Shown here piece by piece: positions 43,455-52,129 of a stretch of DNA of 64,000 nucleotides; positions within the stretch are counted from its first letter, which is position 1, and every line of letters begins with the position of its first letter. The stretch comes from Amycolatopsis nivea. Its GTDB lineage: Bacteria > Actinomycetota > Actinomycetes > Mycobacteriales > Pseudonocardiaceae. The stretch covers positions 1 through 64,000 of the forward strand of contig NZ_SDLT01000029.1 in NCBI RefSeq assembly GCF_004522235.1, in the 5' to 3' direction. A model generated the notes under the pieces. That model ran no database searches. It saw only the letters and a program-made list of their open reading frames with translations, and was not told the origin of the DNA. Made by a program: the position numbers and the translations under genes.

Positions 43455-43470
43455 TAACGCAACAACGTTA
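43455..43470. promoter_or_regulatory. Inverted repeat before the TetR gene
   Basis: TAACG (43455-43459) and CGTTA (43466-43470), six bases apart, lie 11 bases upstream of the TetR start. It is a plausible autoregulatory operator. Confidence 0.45.
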
Positions 43471-43501
43471 TAAAACGCGACCGTGACCGTCGTTTTAAGA
43501 T

Positions 43502-43532
43502 TTGACCTGGAGTGCACTCCAGGTCGTACTGT
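43502..43532 (+). promoter_or_regulatory. MerR-type promoter with 19-bp spacer and perfect operator
   Basis: The -35 TTGACC (43502-43507) and -10 TACTGT (43527-43532) are separated by 19 bases, the elongated spacing typical of MerR-activated promoters. Between them lies a perfect dyad, GACCTGGAGTG (43504-43514) and CACTCCAGGTC (43515-43525). The ATG at 43540 is so close that the transcript is leaderless or nearly so. Confidence 0.9.
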
Positions 43533-43539
43533 CGAGCGC

Positions 43540-43941
43540 ATGAGCTACTCGATAGCGGAAGCCGCACGACGTAGCGGCCTGTCGATCGACACCCTCAGGT
43601 ACTACGAACGGATCAAGCTTCTCGAACCGCCCGCACGAGACTCGGCGGGGCGGCGCGCCTACTCCGACGAGGACCTGAACTGGCTCGGCTTCCTCACGAA
43701 GCTGCGGCTCACCGGGATGCCGATCAAGAGCATGCGCGAGTACGCCTCGCTGCGCAGGCACGGGGTGGCCAGTGCGGGACGGCGCAAGGCGATCCTCGTG
43801 GAGCAGCGGCAGTCGGTCGCCGACCGGATCGCCGAACTGCAGGGTTGTCTCGACATTCTGGACTACAAGATCGCCAACTACGAGCAGATCGAGCGCAAGG
43901 CCTTCGGCGTCGCGCCCGAGATGGAGGGAATTTCCGCGTGA
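43540..43941 (+). CDS. MerR-family transcriptional activator
   Basis: A 133-residue MerR protein: [23 protein letters not shown] (residues 4-23), wing, then a dimerisation helix ([20 protein letters not shown]). The C-terminus is short and has no metal-binding Cys pair, placing it with the AdhR/NmlR-like group that controls aldehyde-responsive reductases. It overlaps the aldo-keto reductase by GTGA and should activate both genes from its own dyad promoter. Confidence 0.93.
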   Translation: MSYSIAEAARRSGLSIDTLRYYERIKLLEPPARDSAGRRAYSDEDLNWLGFLTKLRLTGMPIKSMREYASLRRHGVASAGRRKAILVEQRQSVADRIAELQGCLDILDYKIANYEQIERKAFGVAPEMEGISA

Positions 43942-44918
43942 TCGGTACGAGGAAGCTCGGCGCACTGGAGGTCGGCGCACAGGGGCTCGGCTGCATGGGG
44001 ATGAGCTCGGCCTACGGCGTGCGCGACAACGACGGCGAGTCCGTCGCCACCGTGCACCGGGCGCTGGAACTGGGGGTGACCCTGCTCGACACGGCCAACG
44101 TGTACGGCGCGGGGGAGAACGAGAAGCTCGTCGGCAAGGCGATCGCGGACCGTCGCGACCAGGTGGTTCTCGCGACGAAGTTCGGCATCGTGCACACCGA
44201 TCAGGGCATGACCGCACGCGGTGACGCCGCGTACGTGAAGCAGTGCTGCGACGAATCGCTGCAGCGGCTCGGGGTCGACCACATCGACCTCTACTACCAG
44301 CATCGCGTCGACCCGAACGTCCCGATCGAGGAGACCTGGGGCGCGCTCGCCGAGCTGGTCCAGGCCGGGAAGATCCGTTTCGCCGGGATCTCCGAGGCGG
44401 GTGCGGACACGATCCGCCGGGCGCACGCGGTGCATCCGGTCACCGCGCTGCAGAGCGAGTGGTCGCTGTGGACGCGCGGCATCGAGGACGAAATTCTCGG
44501 CACCTGCCGGGAGCTGGGGATCGGAATCGTGCCGTTCTCGCCGCTGGGGCGCGGGTTCCTGACCGGTGCCGTCACCTCGGTGCAGGAGCTGCCCGAGGGC
44601 GACATGCGGCGCGGCCTGCCGCGGTTCGCCGAGGACAACTTCGCGCGCAACATGGCGATTGTCGAGGCGCTGCGCGCGCTGGCCGCGGACAAGGGGGTCA
44701 CCGCGGGGCAGCTGGCGCTCGCCTGGGTGCAGGCCAAGGGCCCCGACGTCGTGCCGATTCCGGGCACGAAGCGGCGGAAGTACCTGGAAGAGAACGTCGG
44801 CGCGGCCGAGCTGGAACTGTCCGAAGAGGACATCGCGGCCATCGAGAAGGCCGTTCCGCTCGAGGCGGTCGCCGGTGCGCGGTACCCGGAGGCGCTCGCG
44901 CGCGTCACCGGCAAGTAG
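43938..44918 (+). CDS. Aldo/keto reductase
   Basis: A 326-residue NADPH-dependent reductase of the AKR13-like group. Catalytic residues are visible: Asp and Tyr in [20 protein letters not shown], Lys in VVLATKFG and His in [17 protein letters not shown] lies eight bases before the GTG at 43938. Coupled to a MerR activator, it probably detoxifies reactive aldehydes or dicarbonyls. Confidence 0.94.
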   Translation: MIGTRKLGALEVGAQGLGCMGMSSAYGVRDNDGESVATVHRALELGVTLLDTANVYGAGENEKLVGKAIADRRDQVVLATKFGIVHTDQGMTARGDAAYVKQCCDESLQRLGVDHIDLYYQHRVDPNVPIEETWGALAELVQAGKIRFAGISEAGADTIRRAHAVHPVTALQSEWSLWTRGIEDEILGTCRELGIGIVPFSPLGRGFLTGAVTSVQELPEGDMRRGLPRFAEDNFARNMAIVEALRALAADKGVTAGQLALAWVQAKGPDVVPIPGTKRRKYLEENVGAAELELSEEDIAAIEKAVPLEAVAGARYPEALARVTGK

Positions 44919-44927
44919 CGGCTGAAG

Positions 44928-44958
44928 CCGGTGCCCCGCGACGGAGGCGGGGCACCGG
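44928..44958 (+). terminator. Hairpin after the aldo/keto reductase
   Basis: CCGGTGCCCCGC (44928-44939) pairs perfectly with 44947-44958 around GACGGAG, nine bases after the stop. It separates the MerR unit from the redox operon that follows. Confidence 0.82.
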
Positions 44959-45052
44959 TGTCCCGAAGACCGGGTACGTTCTGAGGGATTTCTGAGATCT
45001 TCCGACCACTCTGATCGCCGTCAGAATCAAGGCGACGCGGGAGGTCGGTTTC

Positions 45053-46597
45053 ATGGCGGACGTGCTGGACTACCTGGTGGTCGGAGCCGGGCCGGCGGGA
45101 TTGCAGCTCGGGCGGCAGCTGGGCGGGGCCGGGCGCAGCTACCTGGTCCTGGAGCGCGGGTCCGTGCCCGCCGCGTTCTTCACGCGCTTTCCCCGGCACC
45201 GCACGCTCATCTCGGTCAACAAGAAGTACACCGGATGGACCGACCCCGAGCTGAACCTCCGGGTCGACTGGAACTCGCTGCTCGACGACGGGCCGGACCC
45301 GCTCGTCTTCACCGACTACAGCGCGGAGATGTTCCCGCCCGCGGAAGCGTTCCTGCGCTACACCGCCGATTACGCGGCGAAACACGACGTCAAGATCCGG
45401 TACGACACCGAGGTTACGCGAATTTCGCGCGCAAACGACGTCTTCACGGTCACCGCGGCGGACGGGGAAACGTTCAGCGCGCGGCGGCTGATCATGGCGA
45501 CCGGCGTGACCAAGCCGTATGTCCCGGACGTGCCGGGCATGGAACTGGTCGACCAGTACGCCGATTACGACACCGAGCGGGAGCAGTTCATCAACCAGCG
45601 CGTTCTCGTGCTGGGCAAGGGAAACTCCGCTTTCGAGACCGCCGACAGCATCAATGCGTACGCCGCGGTGCTGCACGTCGCGGGGCCGCGACCGGTCAAA
45701 CTCGCCTGGCGCACGCACTTCGTCGGGCATCTCCGCGCGTACAACGCCGGCGTGCTCGACATGTACCAGCTGAAACTGCAGCACGCGATTCTCGACGGCG
45801 ACGTCCGCGAGATCACCAAGGACGACGACGGCTACCACGTCAAATTCGCCTTCGCCCGCGCCAATGAACTGGTGAAGGAGATCCGTTACGACCGGGTCAT
45901 CGCGGCCACCGGATTCCGGTTCGACGCCTCGATGTTCGACGAAGACTGCCGTCCGGAGATGACGATCAACAACCGGTTCCCGGCGCAGACGTCGTCGTGG
46001 GAATCGGTGAACGTGCCTGGACTTTACTTCGCCGGGACGATCACCCAGGTGCGCGATTTCAAGAAGGCCACCAGCGCCTTCATCCACGGCTACCGTTACG
46101 GCGTCCGCGCGCTTTCCAAGGTGCTTGACGAGCGTTACCACGACACCGAATGGCCCAACGCGGTGGTGGCCAACAAGACCAGCGAACTGGTCGACGCCGT
46201 CATCCGCCGGATCAACCGCACTTCCGCGCTGTACCAGCAGTTCGGCTTCCTCGCCGACGTCCTCGTGGTCGACGGCGACCGAGCCAGGTACTACGAGGAA
46301 GTCCCGGTCGACCGGTTCCAGGACACCCCGCTGGGCGAGAGCGCCAACGCGTTCGTGATCACTCTCGACTACGGGCCGGACCACGACAAGATCGATCCGT
46401 TCGATTTCACTGTCACCCGCGCGAGCCAGGACGTCGCGAACGATTCCGGCGAAGGGCATTACCTGCACCCGATCGTCCGGCATTACCAGGGCGGCGAATT
46501 GGTCGCGACCCACCACGTCACCGAGAACCTCGAAAACGAGTGGAACCGCCCGGTGCACGTGGACGCGTTGACGGCCTTCTTCACCAAGCAGCTCTGA
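45053..46597 (+). CDS. FAD/NAD(P)-dependent flavin monooxygenase-like oxidoreductase
   Basis: A 514-residue protein. The FAD Rossmann motif is VVGAGPAGLQLG (residues 9-20) and the NAD(P) site VLGKGNSAFETAD (186-198), the two-dinucleotide layout of flavin-containing monooxygenase/FOXRED2-like enzymes. A long C-terminal region (about 370-514) is outside the core and may confer specificity (DRFQDTPLGESANAFVITLD). It is first in a four-gene operon with an FMN oxidase, a P450 and an antiporter. The substrate is unknown; secondary metabolism is likely. Confidence 0.87.
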   Translation: MADVLDYLVVGAGPAGLQLGRQLGGAGRSYLVLERGSVPAAFFTRFPRHRTLISVNKKYTGWTDPELNLRVDWNSLLDDGPDPLVFTDYSAEMFPPAEAFLRYTADYAAKHDVKIRYDTEVTRISRANDVFTVTAADGETFSARRLIMATGVTKPYVPDVPGMELVDQYADYDTEREQFINQRVLVLGKGNSAFETADSINAYAAVLHVAGPRPVKLAWRTHFVGHLRAYNAGVLDMYQLKLQHAILDGDVREITKDDDGYHVKFAFARANELVKEIRYDRVIAATGFRFDASMFDEDCRPEMTINNRFPAQTSSWESVNVPGLYFAGTITQVRDFKKATSAFIHGYRYGVRALSKVLDERYHDTEWPNAVVANKTSELVDAVIRRINRTSALYQQFGFLADVLVVDGDRARYYEEVPVDRFQDTPLGESANAFVITLDYGPDHDKIDPFDFTVTRASQDVANDSGEGHYLHPIVRHYQGGELVATHHVTENLENEWNRPVHVDALTAFFTKQL

Positions 46598-46598
46598 C

Positions 46599-47624
46599 AT
46601 GCGCACGATCGCGGAGCTGGAAGCCATCGCGCGGGAACGGATGGAACCAGCGCACTACGACTATTACGCCGGTGGCGCGGGGCGAGAAGACACGTTGCGC
46701 GCCAACGAAGAAGAATTCTGCCGCCGCGTGCTTGTGCCGCGAGCGCTGCGTGGAGTCGGCGAACGCGACCTGTCGGTGGAAATCGCCGGATCGCCGTTGT
46801 CGATGCCGATTTTAGTGTGCCCGACGGCTTTCCACCGGCTCGCGCATTCGGACGGAGAACTCGCGACCGCGCAAGCCACCGCGGAAGCGGGCACCGTCTT
46901 CGTGTGCAGTATGGCCTCGACGACGGCGGTTGAGGACGTCGCCAAGGTCGCGGACGTGCTGTGGTTCCAGCTGTATGTGCAGTCAGACCGGGAGTTCACC
47001 GAAGCGGTCATCAGCCGGGCGGAGAACGCGGGCGCGCGGGCATTGGTGATAACGGTCGATTCCGCGGTACGCGGACGGCGAGAACGCGAATTTCGCCACT
47101 CGTTCCACGATCTTCCTCCGGGGATGGCCGCCGAGAACATGCGCGACAGCACCGGTCGCGTGCGGAATATCGAGATGCCCGTCGATCTGACCTGGGAAGA
47201 CCTGGGCTGGCTGCGCGCGGCCACGAAAATGCCGTTGCTGCTCAAAGGCGTGCTGCACCCGGAGGACGCCCGGCAGGCGGTGGCGGCCGGAATCGACGGG
47301 ATTTTCGTGTCCAACCACGGCGGCCGGCAACTCGACGGCGCAATTTCGAGCCTGGCCGCGCTGCCGGAAATCGTGTCAGCTGTGGACGGTCAAGTGCCGG
47401 TGCTTCTCGACGGAGGCGTGCGAAGCGGTACGGATGTGGTCAAGGCGCTCGCCCTCGGCGCGGACGCGGTCGGCGTCGGCAGGCCGGTGCTGTGGGGACT
47501 CGCCGCGGCGGGGCAGGAAGGGGTCGCCGAAGTGCTGGAACGGCTGCGCGAGGAAACGGACACCGCACTCGGCCTCTGCGGGGCGCGCACCCCCGGCGAG
47601 CTGACCGGGGACCTGGTCCGATGA
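46599..47624 (+). CDS. FMN-dependent alpha-hydroxy-acid oxidase/dehydrogenase
   Basis: A 341-residue TIM-barrel flavoprotein of the glycolate/lactate/mandelate oxidase family. Substrate Tyr is in HYDYYAGGA (20-28), the FMN Lys is 216 (LLLKGVLHPEDA), the catalytic base is His240 with Arg243 (SNHGGRQLDG), and the phosphate loop is DGGVRSGTDV then GVGRP. It oxidises a 2-hydroxy acid to the 2-oxo acid. It starts one base after the flavin monooxygenase-like gene, hinting at consecutive steps. Confidence 0.93.
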   Translation: MRTIAELEAIARERMEPAHYDYYAGGAGREDTLRANEEEFCRRVLVPRALRGVGERDLSVEIAGSPLSMPILVCPTAFHRLAHSDGELATAQATAEAGTVFVCSMASTTAVEDVAKVADVLWFQLYVQSDREFTEAVISRAENAGARALVITVDSAVRGRREREFRHSFHDLPPGMAAENMRDSTGRVRNIEMPVDLTWEDLGWLRAATKMPLLLKGVLHPEDARQAVAAGIDGIFVSNHGGRQLDGAISSLAALPEIVSAVDGQVPVLLDGGVRSGTDVVKALALGADAVGVGRPVLWGLAAAGQEGVAEVLERLREETDTALGLCGARTPGELTGDLVR

Positions 47625-48943
47625 AGCGGCTCGTGGTCGCCGGGGCGGCCGGGCTGATCGCGACCTCGCCGAAGTGGCTGCCCGGCCGGGTGGTCGCGCT
47701 GCGGAACCGGATTTTCGCGCTGGTCAACGGGGACGAGGGCTACCCGGTGCCGGTCGAGGACTTCCGCCGGGTGTACGCCGATCCGGCCGCCGACGGACGC
47801 AGCGAGGGCGCCGCGCTGTCCGACCTGTTCTGGTATTGGCTCGCGCCCGGACCCCAGGTGCACCAGGAACATCTGGAACCGGGTCCGCGCTACGACGAGG
47901 TCGCCAAAACGACCCGGAGCATCCTGGTCAAGTCGAAGGCCGAATCGCAGGCGCTGACCGAGCGGGTCGCCGCACGCGTGCTCGACCGGATCGAAACCGG
48001 GCCGGGACGGCTGCTCCGGCTGCGCGACGAGATGATGCCGGTCTGGGCCGAGCTGTACTACGAGCTGGTCTTCGGCGAACCGTGTCCGCCGGAGGCACGG
48101 GACCTGATCGTCGGGCACGCCGACGACGTCGTGTCCGCGCTGAAGTGCGTGCGCCCGCGCAACATGCGTCGTCGCGCCCGGCTCACCGCGTACCTGCGCC
48201 GCCGCCTCGACGACGTACCGCATCCGCTGCCGTCCCGGCTCACCCGCGAGGAGCAGGTGTTCTACCTGCAAGGGACGTTCTTCAACACCGCGGTCGTGCA
48301 AATGTCCGAGGCGATGGCGCACCTGCTGATGGTGCTCGCCGAACATCCGCAGGTGCAGCGGAGGCTCGCGGAAAACCCGGACGACGACGAGTACTTCGAC
48401 CGCGTGCTGGACGAATGCCTTCGCACGTACCCGCTGTTCGGCATCGCGCACCGGATCAGCACCGGCGACATCGAACTGGCCGACCGGACCATCGACGCCG
48501 GCACCGTGCTGCTGTTCAGCTATCCGGAATTCCACCACGCCGGACTGGACCGGGCCGACGAGTTCGACCCGGAGCGCTGGGCCGGTTGCCCCGCGCACCA
48601 GCAGAGAAATTTCTTGCCGTTCGGCGTCGCGCAGAACCGGCCGTGTCCCGCGCGCGGCCTCGCCCCGGTCACCATGCGGGTGGTCACCAGGGAATTCCTG
48701 CGCCGATTCACTCTCGCCACGAGCGCCGCGCACACCCGGTCGATTCCCAATCGCGGACCGGTTTTCGTCACGCCGCGCGGATCGCGGAGAAATCCGCGGA
48801 CCGCGCTGGCCTATCTGGCGGTGCGGGATCGCTGGGAAGACGTGTGGCGCAGCCTCGCGCAGTTGGTGTTCGGCACCTACATGGTGCTCGACGCGCGCCG
48901 GCTCCGGTTGTGCACCAAACACTTCCAGGGAGGAATTCGATGA
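47621..48943 (+). CDS. Atypical cytochrome P450
   Basis: A 440-residue P450-fold protein: ExxR is ECLR (265-268) and FDPERW follows at 315-320. The haem loop FLPFGVAQNRPCPARG places the cysteine (342) eight residues after Phe334 where the usual pattern has seven, with no Gly at the third position. The I-helix reads GTFFNTAV (218-225), so the usual acid of the acid-Thr pair is Asn. The first 30 residues are hydrophobic and basic (MKRLVVAGAAGLIATSPKWL), perhaps a membrane anchor. It overlaps both neighbours by four bases. Confidence 0.85.
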   Translation: MKRLVVAGAAGLIATSPKWLPGRVVALRNRIFALVNGDEGYPVPVEDFRRVYADPAADGRSEGAALSDLFWYWLAPGPQVHQEHLEPGPRYDEVAKTTRSILVKSKAESQALTERVAARVLDRIETGPGRLLRLRDEMMPVWAELYYELVFGEPCPPEARDLIVGHADDVVSALKCVRPRNMRRRARLTAYLRRRLDDVPHPLPSRLTREEQVFYLQGTFFNTAVVQMSEAMAHLLMVLAEHPQVQRRLAENPDDDEYFDRVLDECLRTYPLFGIAHRISTGDIELADRTIDAGTVLLFSYPEFHHAGLDRADEFDPERWAGCPAHQQRNFLPFGVAQNRPCPARGLAPVTMRVVTREFLRRFTLATSAAHTRSIPNRGPVFVTPRGSRRNPRTALAYLAVRDRWEDVWRSLAQLVFGTYMVLDARRLRLCTKHFQGGIR

Positions 48944-50211
48944 GTGCCGTAGAAGCCGCACCCGCGTTTTTCCTGGCGGCCGTGGTGATCCTGGCTGCCT
49001 GCCGCGCGGTGAACGCGCTCGCCGTGCGGCTCGGGCAGCCGCCGGTGGTCGGCGAGATGGTCACCGGCGTGCTGCTGGGCCCGTCGCTGCTTGGACTCCT
49101 GCTGCCGGGCGTGCAGGAATGGCTGTTCCCGGACTCGGTGCGGACGCTGCTGTACCTCGGCGGCCAGATCGGGCTGGTCATCTACATGTTCGGCGCGGGC
49201 TACGAATTCCGGCTGAGCGCGCTCAAGGAAGGCCGCCGAACCGTGGCGGCAGTGTCCGCGGCGGGCACGGTCGTGCCGCTCGCCCTCGGCGTCGGGGTGA
49301 GCGTGCTCGGCGCGAACTGGGCCGGGATCCTCAAACCGGGGGTGTCGCCGGTCGTTTCGGCGGCGTTCGTCGCGGTGGCGATCGCGATCACCGCGTTCCC
49401 GATGATGGCCCGGATCATCACCGAACGCGGCCTGGGCAGCACGAGGTTCGGTTCGCTGGCGCTGGCCTGCGGCGCGCTCGACGACGTCCTCGCCTGGATC
49501 CTGCTGGCCGTCGTGCTCGGCATGCACGCCGGTACGGCCGGTCCGATCGCGACGGCCATCGGCGGCGGAGTGCTGTTCGTGCTGCTGGTGTGGCTGGTGG
49601 TCCGCCGGATCGTGGCGAAGGTGATGGACAACCCGCGGGTGTCGGTGGATCAGCGGATGCTCGTCACCGCCATGTTCCTCTTCGCCGCCGCGTGGTTCAC
49701 CGACGTCATCGGCCTGTACGCGGTGTTCGGCGCGTTCGTGCTCGGGCTGGTGTTCCCGCGCGGCGAGGCGGCCGACGCGGTGCTCGCGCGGATCATGCCG
49801 GTCGGCCGGGTCGTGTTCCTGCCGCTGTTCTTCACCTACTCCGGTCTGAACACGCGGTTCGCGCTGCTCGCCGACCCGAAGCTGCTGCTGTTCGCGCTGG
49901 TCTGCATCGCGGTCGCGGTGGTCGGGAAACTGGGCGCCTCGTGGGGCGCGGCACGGCTGACCGGCGAACCGCAACCGGTCGCGCTGCGGATCGGCGTGCT
50001 GGTGAACGCGCGCGGATTGATGCAATTGGTGGCGTTGAACGTTGGGCTGTCCGCCGGAATCGTTTCGCCCGCTCTGTTCACCGTCCTGGTGCTCGTCGCG
50101 CTCGTCACCACGATCATGACCTCGCCGGTGCTCGGCTGGCTGGACAAACGCGACGCCCGCCGGTACGCGGACGGGGAAATGCCCGAATTTCTCCTGAGCG
50201 GGCGAAGCTGA
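48940..50211 (+). CDS. Cation/proton antiporter, CPA2 (KefB) family
   Basis: A 423-residue membrane protein with about twelve helices. The region VVGEMVTGVLLGPSLLGLLL and the conserved ALDDVLAWILLAVVLG, which contains the paired Asp expected for ion exchange, are clear. It lacks a C-terminal RCK/TrkA-N domain. GGAGG is seven bases before the ATG at 48940. As last gene of the redox operon it may balance ions or export an acidic product; such antiporters also appear in natural-product clusters. Confidence 0.9.
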   Translation: MSAVEAAPAFFLAAVVILAACRAVNALAVRLGQPPVVGEMVTGVLLGPSLLGLLLPGVQEWLFPDSVRTLLYLGGQIGLVIYMFGAGYEFRLSALKEGRRTVAAVSAAGTVVPLALGVGVSVLGANWAGILKPGVSPVVSAAFVAVAIAITAFPMMARIITERGLGSTRFGSLALACGALDDVLAWILLAVVLGMHAGTAGPIATAIGGGVLFVLLVWLVVRRIVAKVMDNPRVSVDQRMLVTAMFLFAAAWFTDVIGLYAVFGAFVLGLVFPRGEAADAVLARIMPVGRVVFLPLFFTYSGLNTRFALLADPKLLLFALVCIAVAVVGKLGASWGAARLTGEPQPVALRIGVLVNARGLMQLVALNVGLSAGIVSPALFTVLVLVALVTTIMTSPVLGWLDKRDARRYADGEMPEFLLSGRS

Positions 50212-50267
50212 GCGATTGCCTACGAAAGTCGAGGGTCGGATGGCCGGATCACTGCGAGTATGGACCT

Positions 50268-50951
50268 GTGCACGATGAGGCAGAGACCCCGGCGGCTTCC
50301 CGGGTGCTCCTGGTCGAGGACGATCGCGATCTCGCCGGGATGCTCGTCGAATTGCTCGCCGGAGAAGGTTACGAGACCGAAGTGGCCCACGACGGACAGC
50401 GCGGCCTGCACCTCGGGCTCACCGGAAGGCACGCGGTGGTGATTCTCGACCGGCGGCTGCCGGTGGTCGACGGCCTTTCGGTGCTGGCCCAGCTGCGTCG
50501 CCGGGCGGTGCCCGCGCGGGTGCTGGTGCTGTCCGCGCTGGGCGAGCTGGCCGACCGGGTGCACGGCCTCGACACCGGGGCCGACGACTACCTGGTGAAA
50601 CCGTTCGAGACCGACGAACTCCTCGCCCGGGTGCGCGCGTTGTGCCGCCGCGACGCGGAGCACGCCGAATCCCTCCCGCTCGGCACGGCGGCGCTCGACC
50701 TCCAGCGGCACGAGGTCGTGCTGCCGCGCGGCGAGCGGGTGACGCTGTCCGGACGCGAGTTCGAGCTGTTGCGCACGCTCGCCCAGCGGCCCAAGGCAAT
50801 CCACCCGCGCGCGTCGCTGCGCGCGGGAGTGTTCACCGAATCCGCCGCCGAGTCTATTGTGGACACATATGTGTACTATCTGCGGCGGAAGCTGGGCCGC
50901 GGAGTGGTGAAGACCGTGCACGGCCTCGGCTACCAGATCGGGGCGGTGTGA
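50268..50951 (+). CDS. OmpR/PhoB-type response regulator
   Basis: A 227-residue regulator. Receiver residues: Glu17-Asp18-Asp19, phosphoacceptor Asp61, Ser89 and Lys111 (YLVKPF). The C-terminal winged helix ends with IVDTYVYYLRRKLGRGVVKT. The start is the GTG at 50268, and the 3' end overlaps the kinase gene by GTGA. It lies 56 bases after the antiporter in the same direction, so it may be co-transcribed with, or control, the redox operon. Confidence 0.93.
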   Translation: MHDEAETPAASRVLLVEDDRDLAGMLVELLAGEGYETEVAHDGQRGLHLGLTGRHAVVILDRRLPVVDGLSVLAQLRRRAVPARVLVLSALGELADRVHGLDTGADDYLVKPFETDELLARVRALCRRDAEHAESLPLGTAALDLQRHEVVLPRGERVTLSGREFELLRTLAQRPKAIHPRASLRAGVFTESAAESIVDTYVYYLRRKLGRGVVKTVHGLGYQIGAV

Positions 50952-52129
50952 CCACCGTCGTCGCCCCGGAGGCGCGTGCGCTGCGGCGCGCGCGGCGGAT
51001 CATCGCGGGCCAGATCGCCGTGGTGATCACGATCGTCGTGCTCGCCGCGGGCGCGATCGCGTACTGGGTGCTGCTGCGCGGGCAGGCCGCGGAGACCGAG
51101 CGGCAGCTGGATTTCGCTTTGGGACACGGGCTTTCCGCGACCCCGCCCGGCTGCACCTACCTGGTGACGCCGCAGGGACACGCGCCTGCCGGGCGGCTGC
51201 CGTTCGCGCTCCCGCCGATTCCCGCGGTGCCGAACGACGGCGACGTGGTAACCGAAGAACGCGTGCTCGACGGCGCGACGTACACCATCCGCACGGTCAA
51301 CCGCGACGGCGAGGTCTGGCAGGCGTTCTTCAACGAGCATTACCTGATCTCGGACCGGGAACAGCTGCTGCTGGGGCTCGGGGTGGCCGAGCTTGCGGTG
51401 CTGATCATCTCGGTGATCAGCGGATACCTGCTGGCCGGGCGGGCGATCCGGCCGTTGGGCGAGGCGCTGCGCCGACAACGGACGTTCGTCGCCGACGCTT
51501 CCCACGAGCTGCGGGCGCCGTTGACCCGGTTGCACACCCGCACGCAACTCCTCGCCCGGCGCGGCGGTGCGGGACCGGCCGAGCTGGAAACCCTGGTCTC
51601 AGGCACCCGGGAGCTGGGCGCGGTGGTCGACGATTTGCTGCTGTCCGCGCAGGCCTGTTCCGAGCGGCCGCATCTGGAACCGGTGCAGCTGGCGGTGCTG
51701 GCGGAACAGGCCGTGGCGGCGGAATCGGTCCGCGCGAACGACCGGCAGGTGGACCTCCGGCTGAGCCGTTCGCCCGGCCTGGAGGACGTGGTGCCGGGCG
51801 TGCCGACCGCGTTGCGGCGAGTGCTGTCCGCCTTGCTGGACAACGCGATCGGGCACACGCCGCCGGGCGGGTCGATCGAGGTGATTCTCGCCAACCCGGA
51901 TGCTCGGCACGTCGAACTGCGCGTGTGCGACACCGGGACGGGCTTCCCACAGCACGAAGCGGAACGCCTTTTCGAGCGGTTCGCCCACGGCGCGCACGGC
52001 GAGGGACGGCGCTTCGGACTGGGGCTGGCGTTGGTGCAGGAAGTCGTCGCGGGTCACGGCGGGACCATTGCCGCGTTCGGCAAGCCTGGGGTCGGCGCGA
52101 CGTTCACGTTGCGCTTTCAACGGGCTTGA
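50948..52129 (+). CDS. Sensor histidine kinase
   Basis: A 393-residue kinase. TM1 is about residues 19-43 and TM2 about 143-163, enclosing a 95-residue extracellular sensor with one Cys. A HAMP-like segment follows, then the H-box SHELRAPLTRLHTRTQ with His186. The ATPase domain has DTGTGFPQHEAERLFERFAH and RFGLGLALVQEVV. It overlaps the convergent YczE-like gene by 26 bases at the 3' end. The signal is unknown. Confidence 0.93.
   Translation: MTTVVAPEARALRRARRIIAGQIAVVITIVVLAAGAIAYWVLLRGQAAETERQLDFALGHGLSATPPGCTYLVTPQGHAPAGRLPFALPPIPAVPNDGDVVTEERVLDGATYTIRTVNRDGEVWQAFFNEHYLISDREQLLLGLGVAELAVLIISVISGYLLAGRAIRPLGEALRRQRTFVADASHELRAPLTRLHTRTQLLARRGGAGPAELETLVSGTRELGAVVDDLLLSAQACSERPHLEPVQLAVLAEQAVAAESVRANDRQVDLRLSRSPGLEDVVPGVPTALRRVLSALLDNAIGHTPPGGSIEVILANPDARHVELRVCDTGTGFPQHEAERLFERFAHGAHGEGRRFGLGLALVQEVVAGHGGTIAAFGKPGVGATFTLRFQRA

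Noticed and set aside
43502-43532. LexA or other SOS box
   Set aside because: The dyad sits precisely within a 19-base promoter spacer beside a MerR gene; this explains it better than any other regulator.
44294-46627. Long minus-strand frame opposite the aldo/keto reductase and flavin enzyme
   Set aside because: It runs across two genes with full catalytic motifs and a terminator, so it is a shadow.
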